Positions 1 to 7,358 of a DNA stretch of 55,200 bases are shown here, piece after piece. This DNA comes from Aeromonas simiae. GTDB lineage: Bacteria > Pseudomonadota > Gammaproteobacteria > Enterobacterales > Aeromonadaceae. Within the stretch, counting starts at the first letter, position 1. Each line of letters opens with the position of its first letter. The notes beneath the pieces are model-generated. The model had not been told where the DNA came from, ran no database searches, and saw only the letters and a program-made list of their open reading frames with translations. The DNA lies in assembly GCF_000820125.1 (NCBI RefSeq), contig NZ_CDBY01000007.1, positions 1 to 55,200 on the forward strand, read 5' to 3'. The position numbers and the translations under genes were made by a program.

Positions 1-2
1 TG

Positions 3-392
3 CGCACCCTCTGGTGGAACTCGCCAATGGATGTCACCAGTACCTGGACGTGGCGGGTAGACCGGCTGGTACGGCTGATGATGCTCGCCAACCGGCGTGC
101 AGTCTGGCATCGCTATCAGCTGGGGCGTCATCAACCACTTCAGCACCGCTCTACCAAGCTGAGTCCGCTTAAACCTGCCCACCGTTACCACCAGGCTCCA
201 CTCACCGATAGCGAGCTGGTGGCCCTCTACAAGTTCACCTGCTGCGCCCTGTACCAATCGAGCGAATGGACCGGGAGCCCTGAGCAGGCACCTCGGCTTG
301 TGAAGGTACTACAGCAGTTGCAACAGGCTCTCGCACAAGACGTGCTGACCCGGCTGTCACTGTGGGAGCAAGCACCCTGGGGAGAGATGTGA
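3..392 (+). CDS. Hypothetical protein, 5' end outside window
   Basis: The reading frame is already open at the left edge, so the true start may lie outside; the first in-window ATG is at 27. The product is rich in Arg, His, Gln and Trp, with no signal peptide or membrane segment. I do not recognise the family. Its TGA stop (390-392) shares a base with the ATG of the next gene, which suggests translational coupling and supports it being a real gene. The set of small overlapping ORFs here resembles accessory genes of an integrative element or plasmid, but that is inference. Confidence 0.5.
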   Translation, partial: RTLWWNSPMDVTSTWTWRVDRLVRLMMLANRRAVWHRYQLGRHQPLQHRSTKLSPLKPAHRYHQAPLTDSELVALYKFTCCALYQSSEWTGSPEQAPRLVKVLQQLQQALAQDVLTRLSLWEQAPWGEM

Positions 393-607
393 TGGATCTC
401 TACATCACCCTGACAGTGGCAAGCTCGCCACCGAGTTCAATGGCCCACCTAGCCCAACGTGTCGCCGATGACATGGCACACCTGCATCACCGTCTAGGGG
501 ATGGGGTGAGCGATGAACTGGGCATCAGTATCAGCTATCTGGTCGAACAGTTTGCGCTGCTGGCAGCTGCTTACCGTTCACCGGAGGAAAAGGAGAAACA
601 CCCATGA
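392..607 (+). CDS. Small hypothetical protein (71 aa)
   Basis: The start was chosen as the ATG at 392, which overlaps the upstream stop as TGATG. An upstream in-frame start at 362 would lie entirely inside the previous gene. The protein looks soluble and mostly helical, with a central segment rich in His and Asp and a charged C-terminus. Its own stop overlaps the next ATG (ATGA at 604-607), so three consecutive genes are coupled stop-to-start. The family is not recognised. Confidence 0.55.
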   Translation: MDLYITLTVASSPPSSMAHLAQRVADDMAHLHHRLGDGVSDELGISISYLVEQFALLAAAYRSPEEKEKHP

Positions 608-966
608 TCGAATTCAACGACAGCTTTAGCCAGGCCTCCGTAGCGGAGGCCATGTGTGCTCACTCAGGGCTTGCCAAGCTCATCAGTCAGCAGTTGATGC
701 TGCCGGGCTTTGCCTATGCCCACGATGTGGAGGGGCGACGTATTGGTGGCCCGCTGGTGGCCCCCAACCCGGTGCTGTACAAGACCATGCTCTTTGTCAG
801 TCCACGTGACATGCGTGAGCACCTGCCACGAGAGATTAACTTCGCCCGCTTTCGCTGCGCCTGTAATGCAGCGGGTCAGCCGGTCGGTGAGTGGCAACGG
901 GTAATTGTCGGGGCCTACGTCAACCACGGTAGTAATGACAAGCCGGATTGGAGTAGTCACACCTGA
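604..966 (+). CDS. Hypothetical protein (120 aa)
   Basis: The ATG overlaps the previous stop by four bases, and the GGAGAAA-type ribosome-binding site at about 592-598 sits at good spacing. The product is a small soluble protein with no signal peptide and no recognised motif. Two frames on the minus strand also stay open across this region, but the plus frame is favoured by its ribosome-binding site, its coupling to the gene before, and the terminator-like hairpin (998-1024) just after its stop. Function unknown. Confidence 0.6.
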   Translation: MIEFNDSFSQASVAEAMCAHSGLAKLISQQLMLPGFAYAHDVEGRRIGGPLVAPNPVLYKTMLFVSPRDMREHLPREINFARFRCACNAAGQPVGEWQRVIVGAYVNHGSNDKPDWSSHT

Positions 967-997
967 GCCACGGCCACCAGCACACACAAGACCCCAT

Positions 998-1024
998 ACA
1001 GCCCCTCACTCCGAGGGGCTGTTT
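998..1024 (+). terminator. Terminator-like hairpin after the three-gene set
   Basis: A perfect nine-base stem (ACAGCCCCT paired with AGGGGCTGT) encloses a seven-base loop and is followed by only three T. It lies between the stop at 966 and the ATG at 1046. The short T run makes it a weak intrinsic terminator or a processing/attenuation hairpin. Confidence 0.5.
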
Positions 1025-1045
1025 GCATTTGAAGGAAGCCCAACC

Positions 1046-1438
1046 ATGCACGACCTGCGTGATTACAAGACCCTGACCGCTCGGCAGATCACCACTGCCA
1101 TCGGTCAGCTCAACCACAACACCGCGCCGAAGATAATGACCCACCTGGGATTGCGGGCCAGGCAGCCGCAACCACTCGGTAATGGCCGTAGTAGAGCCAA
1201 AGCCCTCAAGCTGCTGCGCAGAGTCAAGAAGGCCCACAAGGCGGGGCGTATCCCGTTTGAACTTACAGTGACCGGCTGCCGCATCGACCGAGGGAGCCAT
1301 CAGGCAGACCGCTACTACTACGACCGAACACTACTGGCCCAGGGCTGGCAGCAATACGACACCGAGGAGGACGCCTGGTACTACGGTATCTGGATTAACA
1401 CAGAGAAGCTGGAGACCTTTGAATCGCCCCTACTTTCC
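1046..1438 (+). pseudogene. 5' part of a hypothetical gene split by an IS3-family element
   Basis: The frame starts at ATG 1046, behind an AAGGAAG ribosome-binding site, and reads about 131 residues (Met-His-Asp-Leu-Arg onward) before running into the left end of the IS, which supplies a stop at 1439-1441. The N-terminal part is basic; the last part is aromatic (DAWYYGIWIN). The open frame after the IS (2637-2826) continues with FTYAEGDTSHV and looks like the missing C-terminal part. The downstream frame fits an insertion of 3n+2 bases. Family not recognised; the split is inferred from frame and sequence character, not from an intact homologue. Confidence 0.55.
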
Positions 1439-2635
1439 TAGACACCTTAAGAGCCTCAAACTGAGGTCATTCAGGAGGTGTTATGAGCAAGCAGCAACGT
1501 TACACGGAAGAATTCAAACTGGCCGCCGTCAAGCAGGTGACTGAGCGCCATTACCCAGTGGCAGAGGTCGCCGAGCGACTTGGTGTTTCCAGCCACAGTC
1601 TCTACGCCTGGCTCAAACGCTACAGCCAGCCCGAAGTGCCGCAACAGCATGACTCCAGCCAGCAAGCAGAGATTCGGCGTCTCAAGGCTGAACTGCGCCG
1701 CGTCACCGATGAGCGAGATATCTTAAAAAAGGCCGCCGCGTACTTTGCCAAGCTGTCAGGGTAAGGTACGCCTTCATCCGGGAGCATGCGTCCACACATC
1801 CCATCCGCCGATTGTGTCGGATGATGAATGTCCACCCGAGCGGTTATTACGCCTGGCAGCACCAGCCTTTATCTGCCCGCGCGCTTGAAGACCAACGCCT
1901 TCTGGGCCAGATCAAGCAATGTTGGCTAGAAAGCGGCGGCGTCTATGGTTATCGCAAGATCCGGGACGACCTGCGAGAGATGGGCGAGACCTGTGGGAAA
2001 CACCGAGTGGCGCGATTAATGCGTCATGAAGGTTTACGTTCACAAACCGGTTATCGTCGCCGTCCCGGTCATTATAGTGGCCGGCCAACGGTGGTTGCAC
2101 CGAATCATCTTGAACGCCAATTCGATGTGACTGAGCCAAATAAGGTCTGGGTAACGGACATCACTTATATTCGAACCCATGAAGGCTGGCTCTATCTGGC
2201 CGCGGTATTGGATTTGTTTTCACGACAAGTCATTGGTTGGTCAATGGGGCCACGGATCGACCGAGAGTTGGCCATCAGCGCGTTACTGATGGCAGTGTGG
2301 CGACGGCGCCCCGAACAGGAAGTGCTGGTTCATTCTGACCAAGGGAGCCAGTTTAGCAGCTATGACTGGCAGGATTTTTTGCGGGATCACCGGCTCAAGG
2401 CCAGCATGAGCAGACGTGGCAATTGTCATGATAACGCGGTGGCGGAGAGTTTCTTCCAGCTCCTCAAACGCGAGCGGATCCGACGTAAAACCTATGCGGA
2501 TCGCGAGGAGGCCCGGCAGGATGTGTTCGATTACATTGAAATGTTTTACAACCCCAAGCGTCGGCACAGTTTCAACAATGGGCTATCGCCAGTAGAGTGT
2601 GAGAAGCAATATTTCGAACGGCTCAAAAGTGTCTA
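1439..2635 (+). mobile_element. IS3-family insertion sequence
   Basis: The ends are imperfect inverted repeats: TAGACACCTTAAGAGCC on the left and TAGACACTTTTGAGCC as the reverse complement of the right end. Inside are orfA and orfB in the usual -1 relation. I could not find a target duplication: the bases before the left end (tcc) and after the right end (gag) differ. Either the boundary is one or two bases off, or the flanks were rearranged after insertion. The length of about 1.2 kb is normal for the family. Confidence 0.85.
1483..1764 (+). CDS. IS3-family transposase OrfA
   Basis: This 93-residue protein has an N-terminal helix-turn-helix (YTEEFKLAAVKQV then VAEVAERLGVSSHSLYAWLK) followed by a leucine-zipper-like coiled coil (EIRRLKAELRRVTDERDILKKA). 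It binds the IS ends. A slippery A AAA AAG heptamer at 1725-1731 lies in the correct phase (codons AAA and AAG) for a -1 shift into orfB, which would produce the OrfAB transposase. A strong AGGAGG ribosome-binding site lies about six bases before the ATG. Confidence 0.92.
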   Translation: MSKQQRYTEEFKLAAVKQVTERHYPVAEVAERLGVSSHSLYAWLKRYSQPEVPQQHDSSQQAEIRRLKAELRRVTDERDILKKAAAYFAKLSG

Positions 2636-2636
2636 G
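1812..2636 (+). CDS. IS3-family transposase OrfB (DDE integrase domain)
   Basis: OrfB carries an rve-type integrase core: first Asp in VWVTDITYI, second Asp in VLVHSDQGSQF, and Glu in NCHDNAVAESFF, i.e. an intact D-D-E triad. The frame is open upstream of ATG 1812 back to the slippery site at 1725, and the translated stretch before the ATG (REHASTHPIRRLCRMM) is typical family sequence. The natural product is therefore probably the OrfA-OrfB fusion made by -1 frameshifting. No disruption is seen; the element looks functional. Confidence 0.92.
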   Translation: MCRMMNVHPSGYYAWQHQPLSARALEDQRLLGQIKQCWLESGGVYGYRKIRDDLREMGETCGKHRVARLMRHEGLRSQTGYRRRPGHYSGRPTVVAPNHLERQFDVTEPNKVWVTDITYIRTHEGWLYLAAVLDLFSRQVIGWSMGPRIDRELAISALLMAVWRRRPEQEVLVHSDQGSQFSSYDWQDFLRDHRLKASMSRRGNCHDNAVAESFFQLLKRERIRRKTYADREEARQDVFDYIEMFYNPKRRHSFNNGLSPVECEKQYFERLKSV

Positions 2637-2826
2637 AGAAGCCGGGGCGATTCACTTTACCTATGCCGAGGGGGATACCAGTCATGTGATTGCGCCGAAC
2701 ATCGAGGCGTTTCGTGCCGAGCTGGCGCGGCTCTACCAGTACCACCCGCAAGCACCGGCCTTTATCAGCATCGACCCGAAAGCAGGTGTTGTGACCCACC
2801 ACTTTGAACGCAAGCCGGAGGTGTGA
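2637..2826 (+). pseudogene. 3' part of the IS-split hypothetical gene
   Basis: About 62 residues in frame up to TGA 2826, without a convincing start of its own; the nearest in-frame ATG (2599) lies in the IS. The content (TYAEGDTSHVIAPN, then a charged helical stretch) reads as a C-terminal domain continuing the fragment at 1046-1438. The stop is followed immediately by the next gene (ATG at 2828), as in an operon. It could be a separate short gene started from within the IS, but that is less likely. Confidence 0.5.
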
Positions 2827-2827
2827 G

Positions 2828-3175
2828 ATGGCCAAACACATCACCATCAAGGTGCCCGGCAAACATCCACAAACCGGGGAACTCACAACCTTCGAACTCA
2901 AAGGCCAGCGCATGGATATCGACATCGGTGGGCAAGCGGTGCCCTTCCTGATTCACGGGAGGGGTATCGGCACCTCGCTCACCCACATCCCGAGTGGCTA
3001 CCGCATTGCCCTGCTCGGCGGCTGGCTCACCGCTCGTTACGCAATTCCTGAAAATAAGCCCAGCAGAACAGCCTGTGCCCAGATAGCGATGGACCGGCTG
3101 GTGGCTCAATACGGCTCGCAGTACCTGCTCAATGGCAAACTGGTTATCAATGAGACAGCTGACTGCGCTCGTTGA
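2828..3175 (+). CDS. Hypothetical protein (115 aa)
   Basis: The ATG lies one base after the preceding stop, with a GGAGGTG ribosome-binding site inside the end of that frame. The protein is soluble, with alternating short beta-like stretches (HITIKVPGKH, TTFELKG, DIDIGGQAVPFLIHG) and no known catalytic motif. An in-frame start at 2804 was rejected as too far upstream of the ribosome-binding site. It belongs by position to the same small-gene cluster as 3-966. Family not recognised. Confidence 0.55.
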   Translation: MAKHITIKVPGKHPQTGELTTFELKGQRMDIDIGGQAVPFLIHGRGIGTSLTHIPSGYRIALLGGWLTARYAIPENKPSRTACAQIAMDRLVAQYGSQYLLNGKLVINETADCAR

Positions 3176-3307
3176 CGAAAGAGGTCAATGCACACGATGC
3201 AACACCGCTTAAGTGACAGATTAGGTCGTATTTAGATAGAAAATAGATTGGCCCCTTGAAGATCCAGACACTTCGCCCCTCTTAACTTAAGAGGTAGTCT
3301 TGGAGCT

Positions 3308-3703
3308 ATGTTCAGTACTAGTCACAACGAGAAGATGGTCGAAGTGTTAACAGGGGCCGAGCGCCGTCGACGCCGGACTCCACAAGAAAAGATCGCCATC
3401 GTGCAGCAGACCTTTGAGCCCGGGATGACCGTCTCTCATGTTGCTCGCTTGCACGACGTCAACGCAAACCAGCTTTTCAAATGGCGTAAGCAATTCCAAG
3501 AAGGGTCTCTCACGGCGATCACCGCCGGTGAGGATGTTGTTCCTGCTTCCGAGTTGGCTGCTGCCATCAAGCAGATCCGAGAGCTTCAGCGTCTGCTCGG
3601 GAAGAAGACCATGGAGAACGAGATCCTCAAAGAAGCCGTGGAGTATGGTCGAGCAAAAAAATGGATTGCGCATGCGCCCTTGTTGCCGGGGGACGACGAT
3701 TAA
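3308..3703 (+). CDS. IS2-like transposase OrfA
   Basis: 131 residues: a helix-turn-helix N-terminus ([15 protein letters not shown], then [20 protein letters not shown]) and a coiled coil with leucine spacing ([22 protein letters not shown]). Known role of this family: DNA binding to the IS ends and repression. An A7 run at 3655-3661, with codons AAA AAA, is placed for a -1 shift into orfB, which overlaps by 43 bases. Frame and length agree with IS2 OrfA. Confidence 0.9.
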   Translation: MFSTSHNEKMVEVLTGAERRRRRTPQEKIAIVQQTFEPGMTVSHVARLHDVNANQLFKWRKQFQEGSLTAITAGEDVVPASELAAAIKQIRELQRLLGKKTMENEILKEAVEYGRAKKWIAHAPLLPGDDD

Positions 3704-4539
3704 GTGCTGTGAGCCAGGCTCTTAATGTATCGCGTGCGCAGCTATCCGTTCGTGTTCATCGAAAACCGGGTTGGCAAGATGGTCGTCATCATCGCCAGCG
3801 TGATGATGCAGCCTTACTTGGCCGTATCATGGAGGCGATGGCAGAGCTTCCCTCCTATGGCTATCGCCGGGTCTGGGCGCTGTTACGGCGTCAGTCTGAG
3901 GCAACAGAACAACCTGTGGTAAACGCTAAGCGGGTATATCGCGTCATGCGCGAACATGGCTTGCTGCTGGAAAGAAAACCAGCTGCACCATTGGCCCAGC
4001 AGGCACATAAGGGGCGTGTTGCCGTCAAGGAGAGCAATCGACGGTGGTGCTCAGATGGCTTCGAGTTTCGCTGCGATAACGGTGAAAAACTACGTGTCAC
4101 GTTCGCCATGGATTGCTGCGATAGGGAAGCGTTGGACTGGGCGGCCAGTACTGGGGGTTACGATAGTGACACTGTGCAAGATGTCATGCTGAGGTCTGTC
4201 GAACGTCGCTTTGGGGATTCGTTGCCGGCATCACCGGTGGAGTGGCTGACTGATAATGGCTCGGCGTATCGAGCCCATGAGACCCGCGCGTTTGCACGAG
4301 AAATCGGGTTGGAGCCCAGAACGACAGCAGTGAGAAGCCCACAGAGTAACGGTATAGCGGAGAGCTTCGTGAAGACGATGAAGCGAGACTATATCGAGAT
4401 GATGCCAAAACCGGATAGCCGAACAGCGGTAGGCAATTTGGCCATCGCGTTTGAGCATTATAACGAGCACCACCCGCACAGCGCCTTGGGATACCGTTCA
4501 CCACGGGAATTTCTGCGCAGTCGGGTATCACAACCCTAA
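3661..4539 (+). CDS. IS2-like transposase OrfB (DDE domain)
   Basis: 292 residues, closely resembling IS2 OrfB as I recall it: [54 protein letters not shown] and [14 protein letters not shown], containing the catalytic D-D-E residues (SDGFEF, TDNGSAY, GIAESF). Usually produced as an OrfAB fusion by -1 frameshifting at the A7 run. No stop or frameshift interrupts it. Confidence 0.92.
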   Translation: MDCACALVAGGRRLSAVSQALNVSRAQLSVRVHRKPGWQDGRHHRQRDDAALLGRIMEAMAELPSYGYRRVWALLRRQSEATEQPVVNAKRVYRVMREHGLLLERKPAAPLAQQAHKGRVAVKESNRRWCSDGFEFRCDNGEKLRVTFAMDCCDREALDWAASTGGYDSDTVQDVMLRSVERRFGDSLPASPVEWLTDNGSAYRAHETRAFAREIGLEPRTTAVRSPQSNGIAESFVKTMKRDYIEMMPKPDSRTAVGNLAIAFEHYNEHHPHSALGYRSPREFLRSRVSQP

Positions 4540-4742
4540 GCGGGAAAAAGTGTCTGGACCTATGGGGTCAAATCCAGAAAATTGATCATTCTCAAGTTTT
4601 TTGTTTGTCAAAGCTGAATCAAGGTGTGTTGAAAAGTGCGCCGCTGTAGTATAGAGAGCCTATAGGGTCTGGTGCCAAACGGAGTTATTACTGCTGGTTA
4701 GAGGCATAGATTCATTTTTTACAACGTTCGGGGTTTTTGAAG

Positions 4743-5465
4743 ATGAAAATTACTGCTAGACGCACAGCTATTTGTTTAATGGTTTCCGCCAGCCTTATTC
4801 TCTCTGGCTGTGCTAGCACTGGGAGCTCGATGACAGGGAATCAACCGGCAACAGATTCAAGACTCACTAATGGCCAAGAGGCTGAATTTTTTAGTGCATC
4901 TGGATTCCAGGCGTGTGCCGTTGCGGCAGGTATGGGTGTTGCAGCTTGCATGCTTTTGAAGTCAGAAGAAAAAACTCAGTGTGCAATAAAAGCGGGCATA
5001 GCTGCATGTGGTGTTGCGATGGGGGCTAACTACTATCTTGATAGTCGTCGCGCCGAGTATGCCAATACCACCGATCGTTTGCAGGCAATGAACAACGATA
5101 TTCAAAAAGATACCGAGGTCGTGGTTGCTCGCACCAATACTGCAAAGCAGGTAATTGCTGACAATAGTAAAACCTTGACCCAAATTGCTAAAGATAAAGA
5201 CCAAGCGGGTTTTGACAAGGCGGTAGCACAGCGCCAGCTCGGCAAAGTCGATGCAGATCTGGCTCAACTCAACAAAGAGTTGACCAATATGCGTAAGAAG
5301 GCGGCCGAGTACCAGCAAGTTGCCAAAAGTGAGCAGAGTGAGGCAACAGAGGCAGAGTTGGCGATGGTCAATACCAAAGTGCTTGAGCTGAACAAACAGA
5401 TTGCAGTATTGGAACAAGAGGTCAATGGCCTTTATGACCAGCGCAGCGCCATCACTGTTGGTTGA
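4743..5465 (+). CDS. Outer-membrane-type lipoprotein with long coiled coil
   Basis: The N-terminus is a lipoprotein signal: basic MKITARR, a hydrophobic stretch, lipobox LSGC with lipidated Cys23 followed by Ala, so outer-membrane retention is expected. Residues about 58-100 are rich in Ala, Gly and Cys and mildly hydrophobic (CAVAAGMGVAACML; AIKAGIAACGVAMGA). The remainder is a long charged coiled coil. ATG 4743 is preferred over TTG 4737. It lies 77 bases before another coiled-coil lipoprotein and upstream of the srf operon, on the same strand. The base composition is AT-richer than the srf genes. By position it could play the TagQ role in the neighbouring TagTSR-like module, but no sequence similarity supports this. 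Function unknown. Confidence 0.8.
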   Translation: MKITARRTAICLMVSASLILSGCASTGSSMTGNQPATDSRLTNGQEAEFFSASGFQACAVAAGMGVAACMLLKSEEKTQCAIKAGIAACGVAMGANYYLDSRRAEYANTTDRLQAMNNDIQKDTEVVVARTNTAKQVIADNSKTLTQIAKDKDQAGFDKAVAQRQLGKVDADLAQLNKELTNMRKKAAEYQQVAKSEQSEATEAELAMVNTKVLELNKQIAVLEQEVNGLYDQRSAITVG

Positions 5466-5542
5466 TTATCAACCACTGCATCATTACCGTTAAGGAAATC
5501 GTCAATATCTCGGGTTTACCGGGGTATTGACAGGAAAACGTC

Positions 5543-6034
5543 ATGAAATTTAGAGCCGTCTATCTGAGTAGCTTGCTGGTATTAACTGGTTGTGCCACCA
5601 CCCCTGCGGATTGCGATCCTGCCAACCGCAGCGCTAGTCTACTCACCAAAATGAGTTGTGATTCCTCTGGAGGATATCGCCAAAAGGTCAACGACCAAGA
5701 GCAACAGCTGCAACGAAATCAGGAACTCAATGCACTGTCGCATCAGATCTTGACCGACATGGAAAACCGCAAGCAGCGTTCAAACACGACTCTGGCACAA
5801 GAGCAAGCGGATCAGCAGGCACTGAAAGCCTCATTGAGCCAATTGGTGTCCCAACTGAAACTTAAAGTGAGCAACCAAGCCGGTTTACAGCAGCAGATCA
5901 CCGAGCTGGAGCAGGCCGAACAGCAGTTCACCCCCTCCTCAAATGATAATGCCGCTCAAGTTGCAGCGAGACAAAAAGAAGCCGCAATCCTCGAAGCCAA
6001 GGTTAAAGAACTGAATCAGAGCCTGGGTTACTAG
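5543..6034 (+). CDS. Small coiled-coil lipoprotein
   Basis: 163 residues. The signal has lipobox LTGC with lipidated Cys17, followed by Ala-Thr-Thr. The mature part is almost entirely Gln/Glu/Lys-rich coiled coil (residues 45-160), including SLSQLVSQLKLKVSNQAGLQ. An AGGAAAA ribosome-binding site lies before the ATG. Together with the previous gene it forms a lipoprotein pair; their C-termini share the same architecture (AAILEAKVKELNQ here, TKVLELNKQIAVLEQE there), which hints at duplication or heteromeric coiled-coil pairing. Exact role unknown. Confidence 0.8.
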   Translation: MKFRAVYLSSLLVLTGCATTPADCDPANRSASLLTKMSCDSSGGYRQKVNDQEQQLQRNQELNALSHQILTDMENRKQRSNTTLAQEQADQQALKASLSQLVSQLKLKVSNQAGLQQQITELEQAEQQFTPSSNDNAAQVAARQKEAAILEAKVKELNQSLGY

Positions 6035-6135
6035 ACCTGAAATATTCGACCTGGGTTACTGGATTAATCAGGCTTAGCGGACGAGTGATTGCTAGCCAGC
6101 ACTCTCTAGCCGCCTCTTGGAAGTGAAGTCTCTTT

Positions 6136-7293
6136 ATGCAGCGAATAATATCGGGTACTCCGATTGACGAACAAACGCTCGAAAATTATGAGCAGAGCCT
6201 TGCTGTGCTCTGTCGTCATTTTCCTCCCCTCATTACCAGCCTGTTTGCGACGGCGCGTCGTAGCTTTGATGGTAATCTGGAATGGTGGAGCGAGCGTGAA
6301 GGGCAACCCATACCGCTGAGTGCACTCCCTGCTACCGAACAAGCCTTGCTGCAGGAGAAATGTCAGCTTCGCCAAGAGGCGATCCGTCAACTGGCAGAAG
6401 AGCTGGCTCGCCGTGGTGAGCCAGCTCTTGCCGAGCGACTGCATACCTTACTTAAGCAGACGCCACAACTGTCATGCTACGGCATCAATGGCGAGCCGGT
6501 GCTGGTTCACTGGGGGATCCCGCCGCAGCCCGCTGAGCCAATGCGGCTAGAGGAGCCAATACGGTTAGCAGAACCCACCCCGAGGCTTAGCAAGGGGCGC
6601 TGGATTACCGCCAGGCATCTTGGCTGTCTGGCGGCGATGTTGTTGGCACTGCTACTCGGGATCCTGCTGCTGCGCTGTTGGCCCGCATTATTCCCATCGG
6701 ATCTCCCATCTGGCAGTGAGCTGCTGACCGAGCTGACCAAAGAACAGCCCAGCGTCAGCCTAGCCAAACAACATGATTTTGGCCGTATTCGGGTCAACCT
6801 CAATTGGACCAATCCTAGCGCAGACAGCGCTATTGATCTGGATGTCGCGGCCTTAGTGCGACTGAAAAATCAGAAAAAAACCGGGGTTGAAGCGCTCAGT
6901 CGTTTGTTTGGTGATTATAACAATGCGCCTTATGTGGCGCTGGAAGGGGATGATCGCAGTGGGGACAACAGTCATGGGGAGTGGCTATTTATTAACGGCA
7001 CTCATTGGCAGCAGATCGATGAGGTACTGATTTATGCCTTCATCTATAGCGGTGCTTCTAATTGGCAAAGTACTCATGCCACCATCACTATCCACATTCC
7101 CGATCAGCCATCCATTACGACTCGTTTGACCGAAGGGGGTGATGATAGACCCGTTGGTGTCATCGCCCGGCTAATCAATGTGGATGGCACCATCAAAGTT
7201 GAACGGATAAACCAGTATTTCGACGATCGAGAGAGCATCGATCAGGCGTTCGGATGGGGTCTTGAGTGGCACCCAACCAAGGGTAAACGCTGA
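6136..7293 (+). CDS. Membrane-anchored protein with C-terminal TerD-like domain
   Basis: 385 residues in three parts: a soluble helical N-terminus (1-155), one transmembrane helix (about 162-179, preceded by Arg/Lys/His and so probably N-in), and a C-terminal beta-rich domain (about 205-370) resembling the TerD/TerZ calcium-binding fold. The TerD-like marks are DSAIDLDVAALV (Asp230, 234, 236) and GDDRSGDNSHGEW (271-283), matching the Asp-rich loops that bind Ca2+ in TerD. TerD domains are normally cytosolic and unanchored; here the topology places the domain in the periplasm. It is the first gene of the srf run and lies 65 bases before srfA. Calcium binding and a sensing or scaffold role are inferred. 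Confidence 0.75.
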   Translation: MQRIISGTPIDEQTLENYEQSLAVLCRHFPPLITSLFATARRSFDGNLEWWSEREGQPIPLSALPATEQALLQEKCQLRQEAIRQLAEELARRGEPALAERLHTLLKQTPQLSCYGINGEPVLVHWGIPPQPAEPMRLEEPIRLAEPTPRLSKGRWITARHLGCLAAMLLALLLGILLLRCWPALFPSDLPSGSELLTELTKEQPSVSLAKQHDFGRIRVNLNWTNPSADSAIDLDVAALVRLKNQKKTGVEALSRLFGDYNNAPYVALEGDDRSGDNSHGEWLFINGTHWQQIDEVLIYAFIYSGASNWQSTHATITIHIPDQPSITTRLTEGGDDRPVGVIARLINVDGTIKVERINQYFDDRESIDQAFGWGLEWHPTKGKR

Positions 7294-7358
7294 CCTAGCC
7301 TGCTGCAACGCAGACTAGATCTCGCAACAGCATAATTAGACTTTTCGAGGGTTTACAG

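Larger units (their letters stand above)
3245..4576 (+). mobile_element. IS2-like insertion sequence (IS3 family, IS2 group)
   Basis: The left end begins TAGATTGGCCCC and the right end, reverse-complemented, begins TGGATTTGACCCC; both run into TCCAGACACTT, matching the known IS2 end pattern as I remember it. The length (about 1332 bp) also fits IS2. The flanks read aaaaa on the left and gaaaa on the right, or gaaaa on both sides if the left boundary is one base earlier, which agrees with the five-base duplication IS2 makes. Both ORFs are intact, so this looks like a recent, possibly active copy. Confidence 0.9.

Noticed and set aside
6136..7293. Tellurite resistance operon because of the TerD-like domain
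   Set aside because: No TerB, TerC, TerZ or TerA gene nearby and the domain is membrane-tethered; only domain similarity remains.
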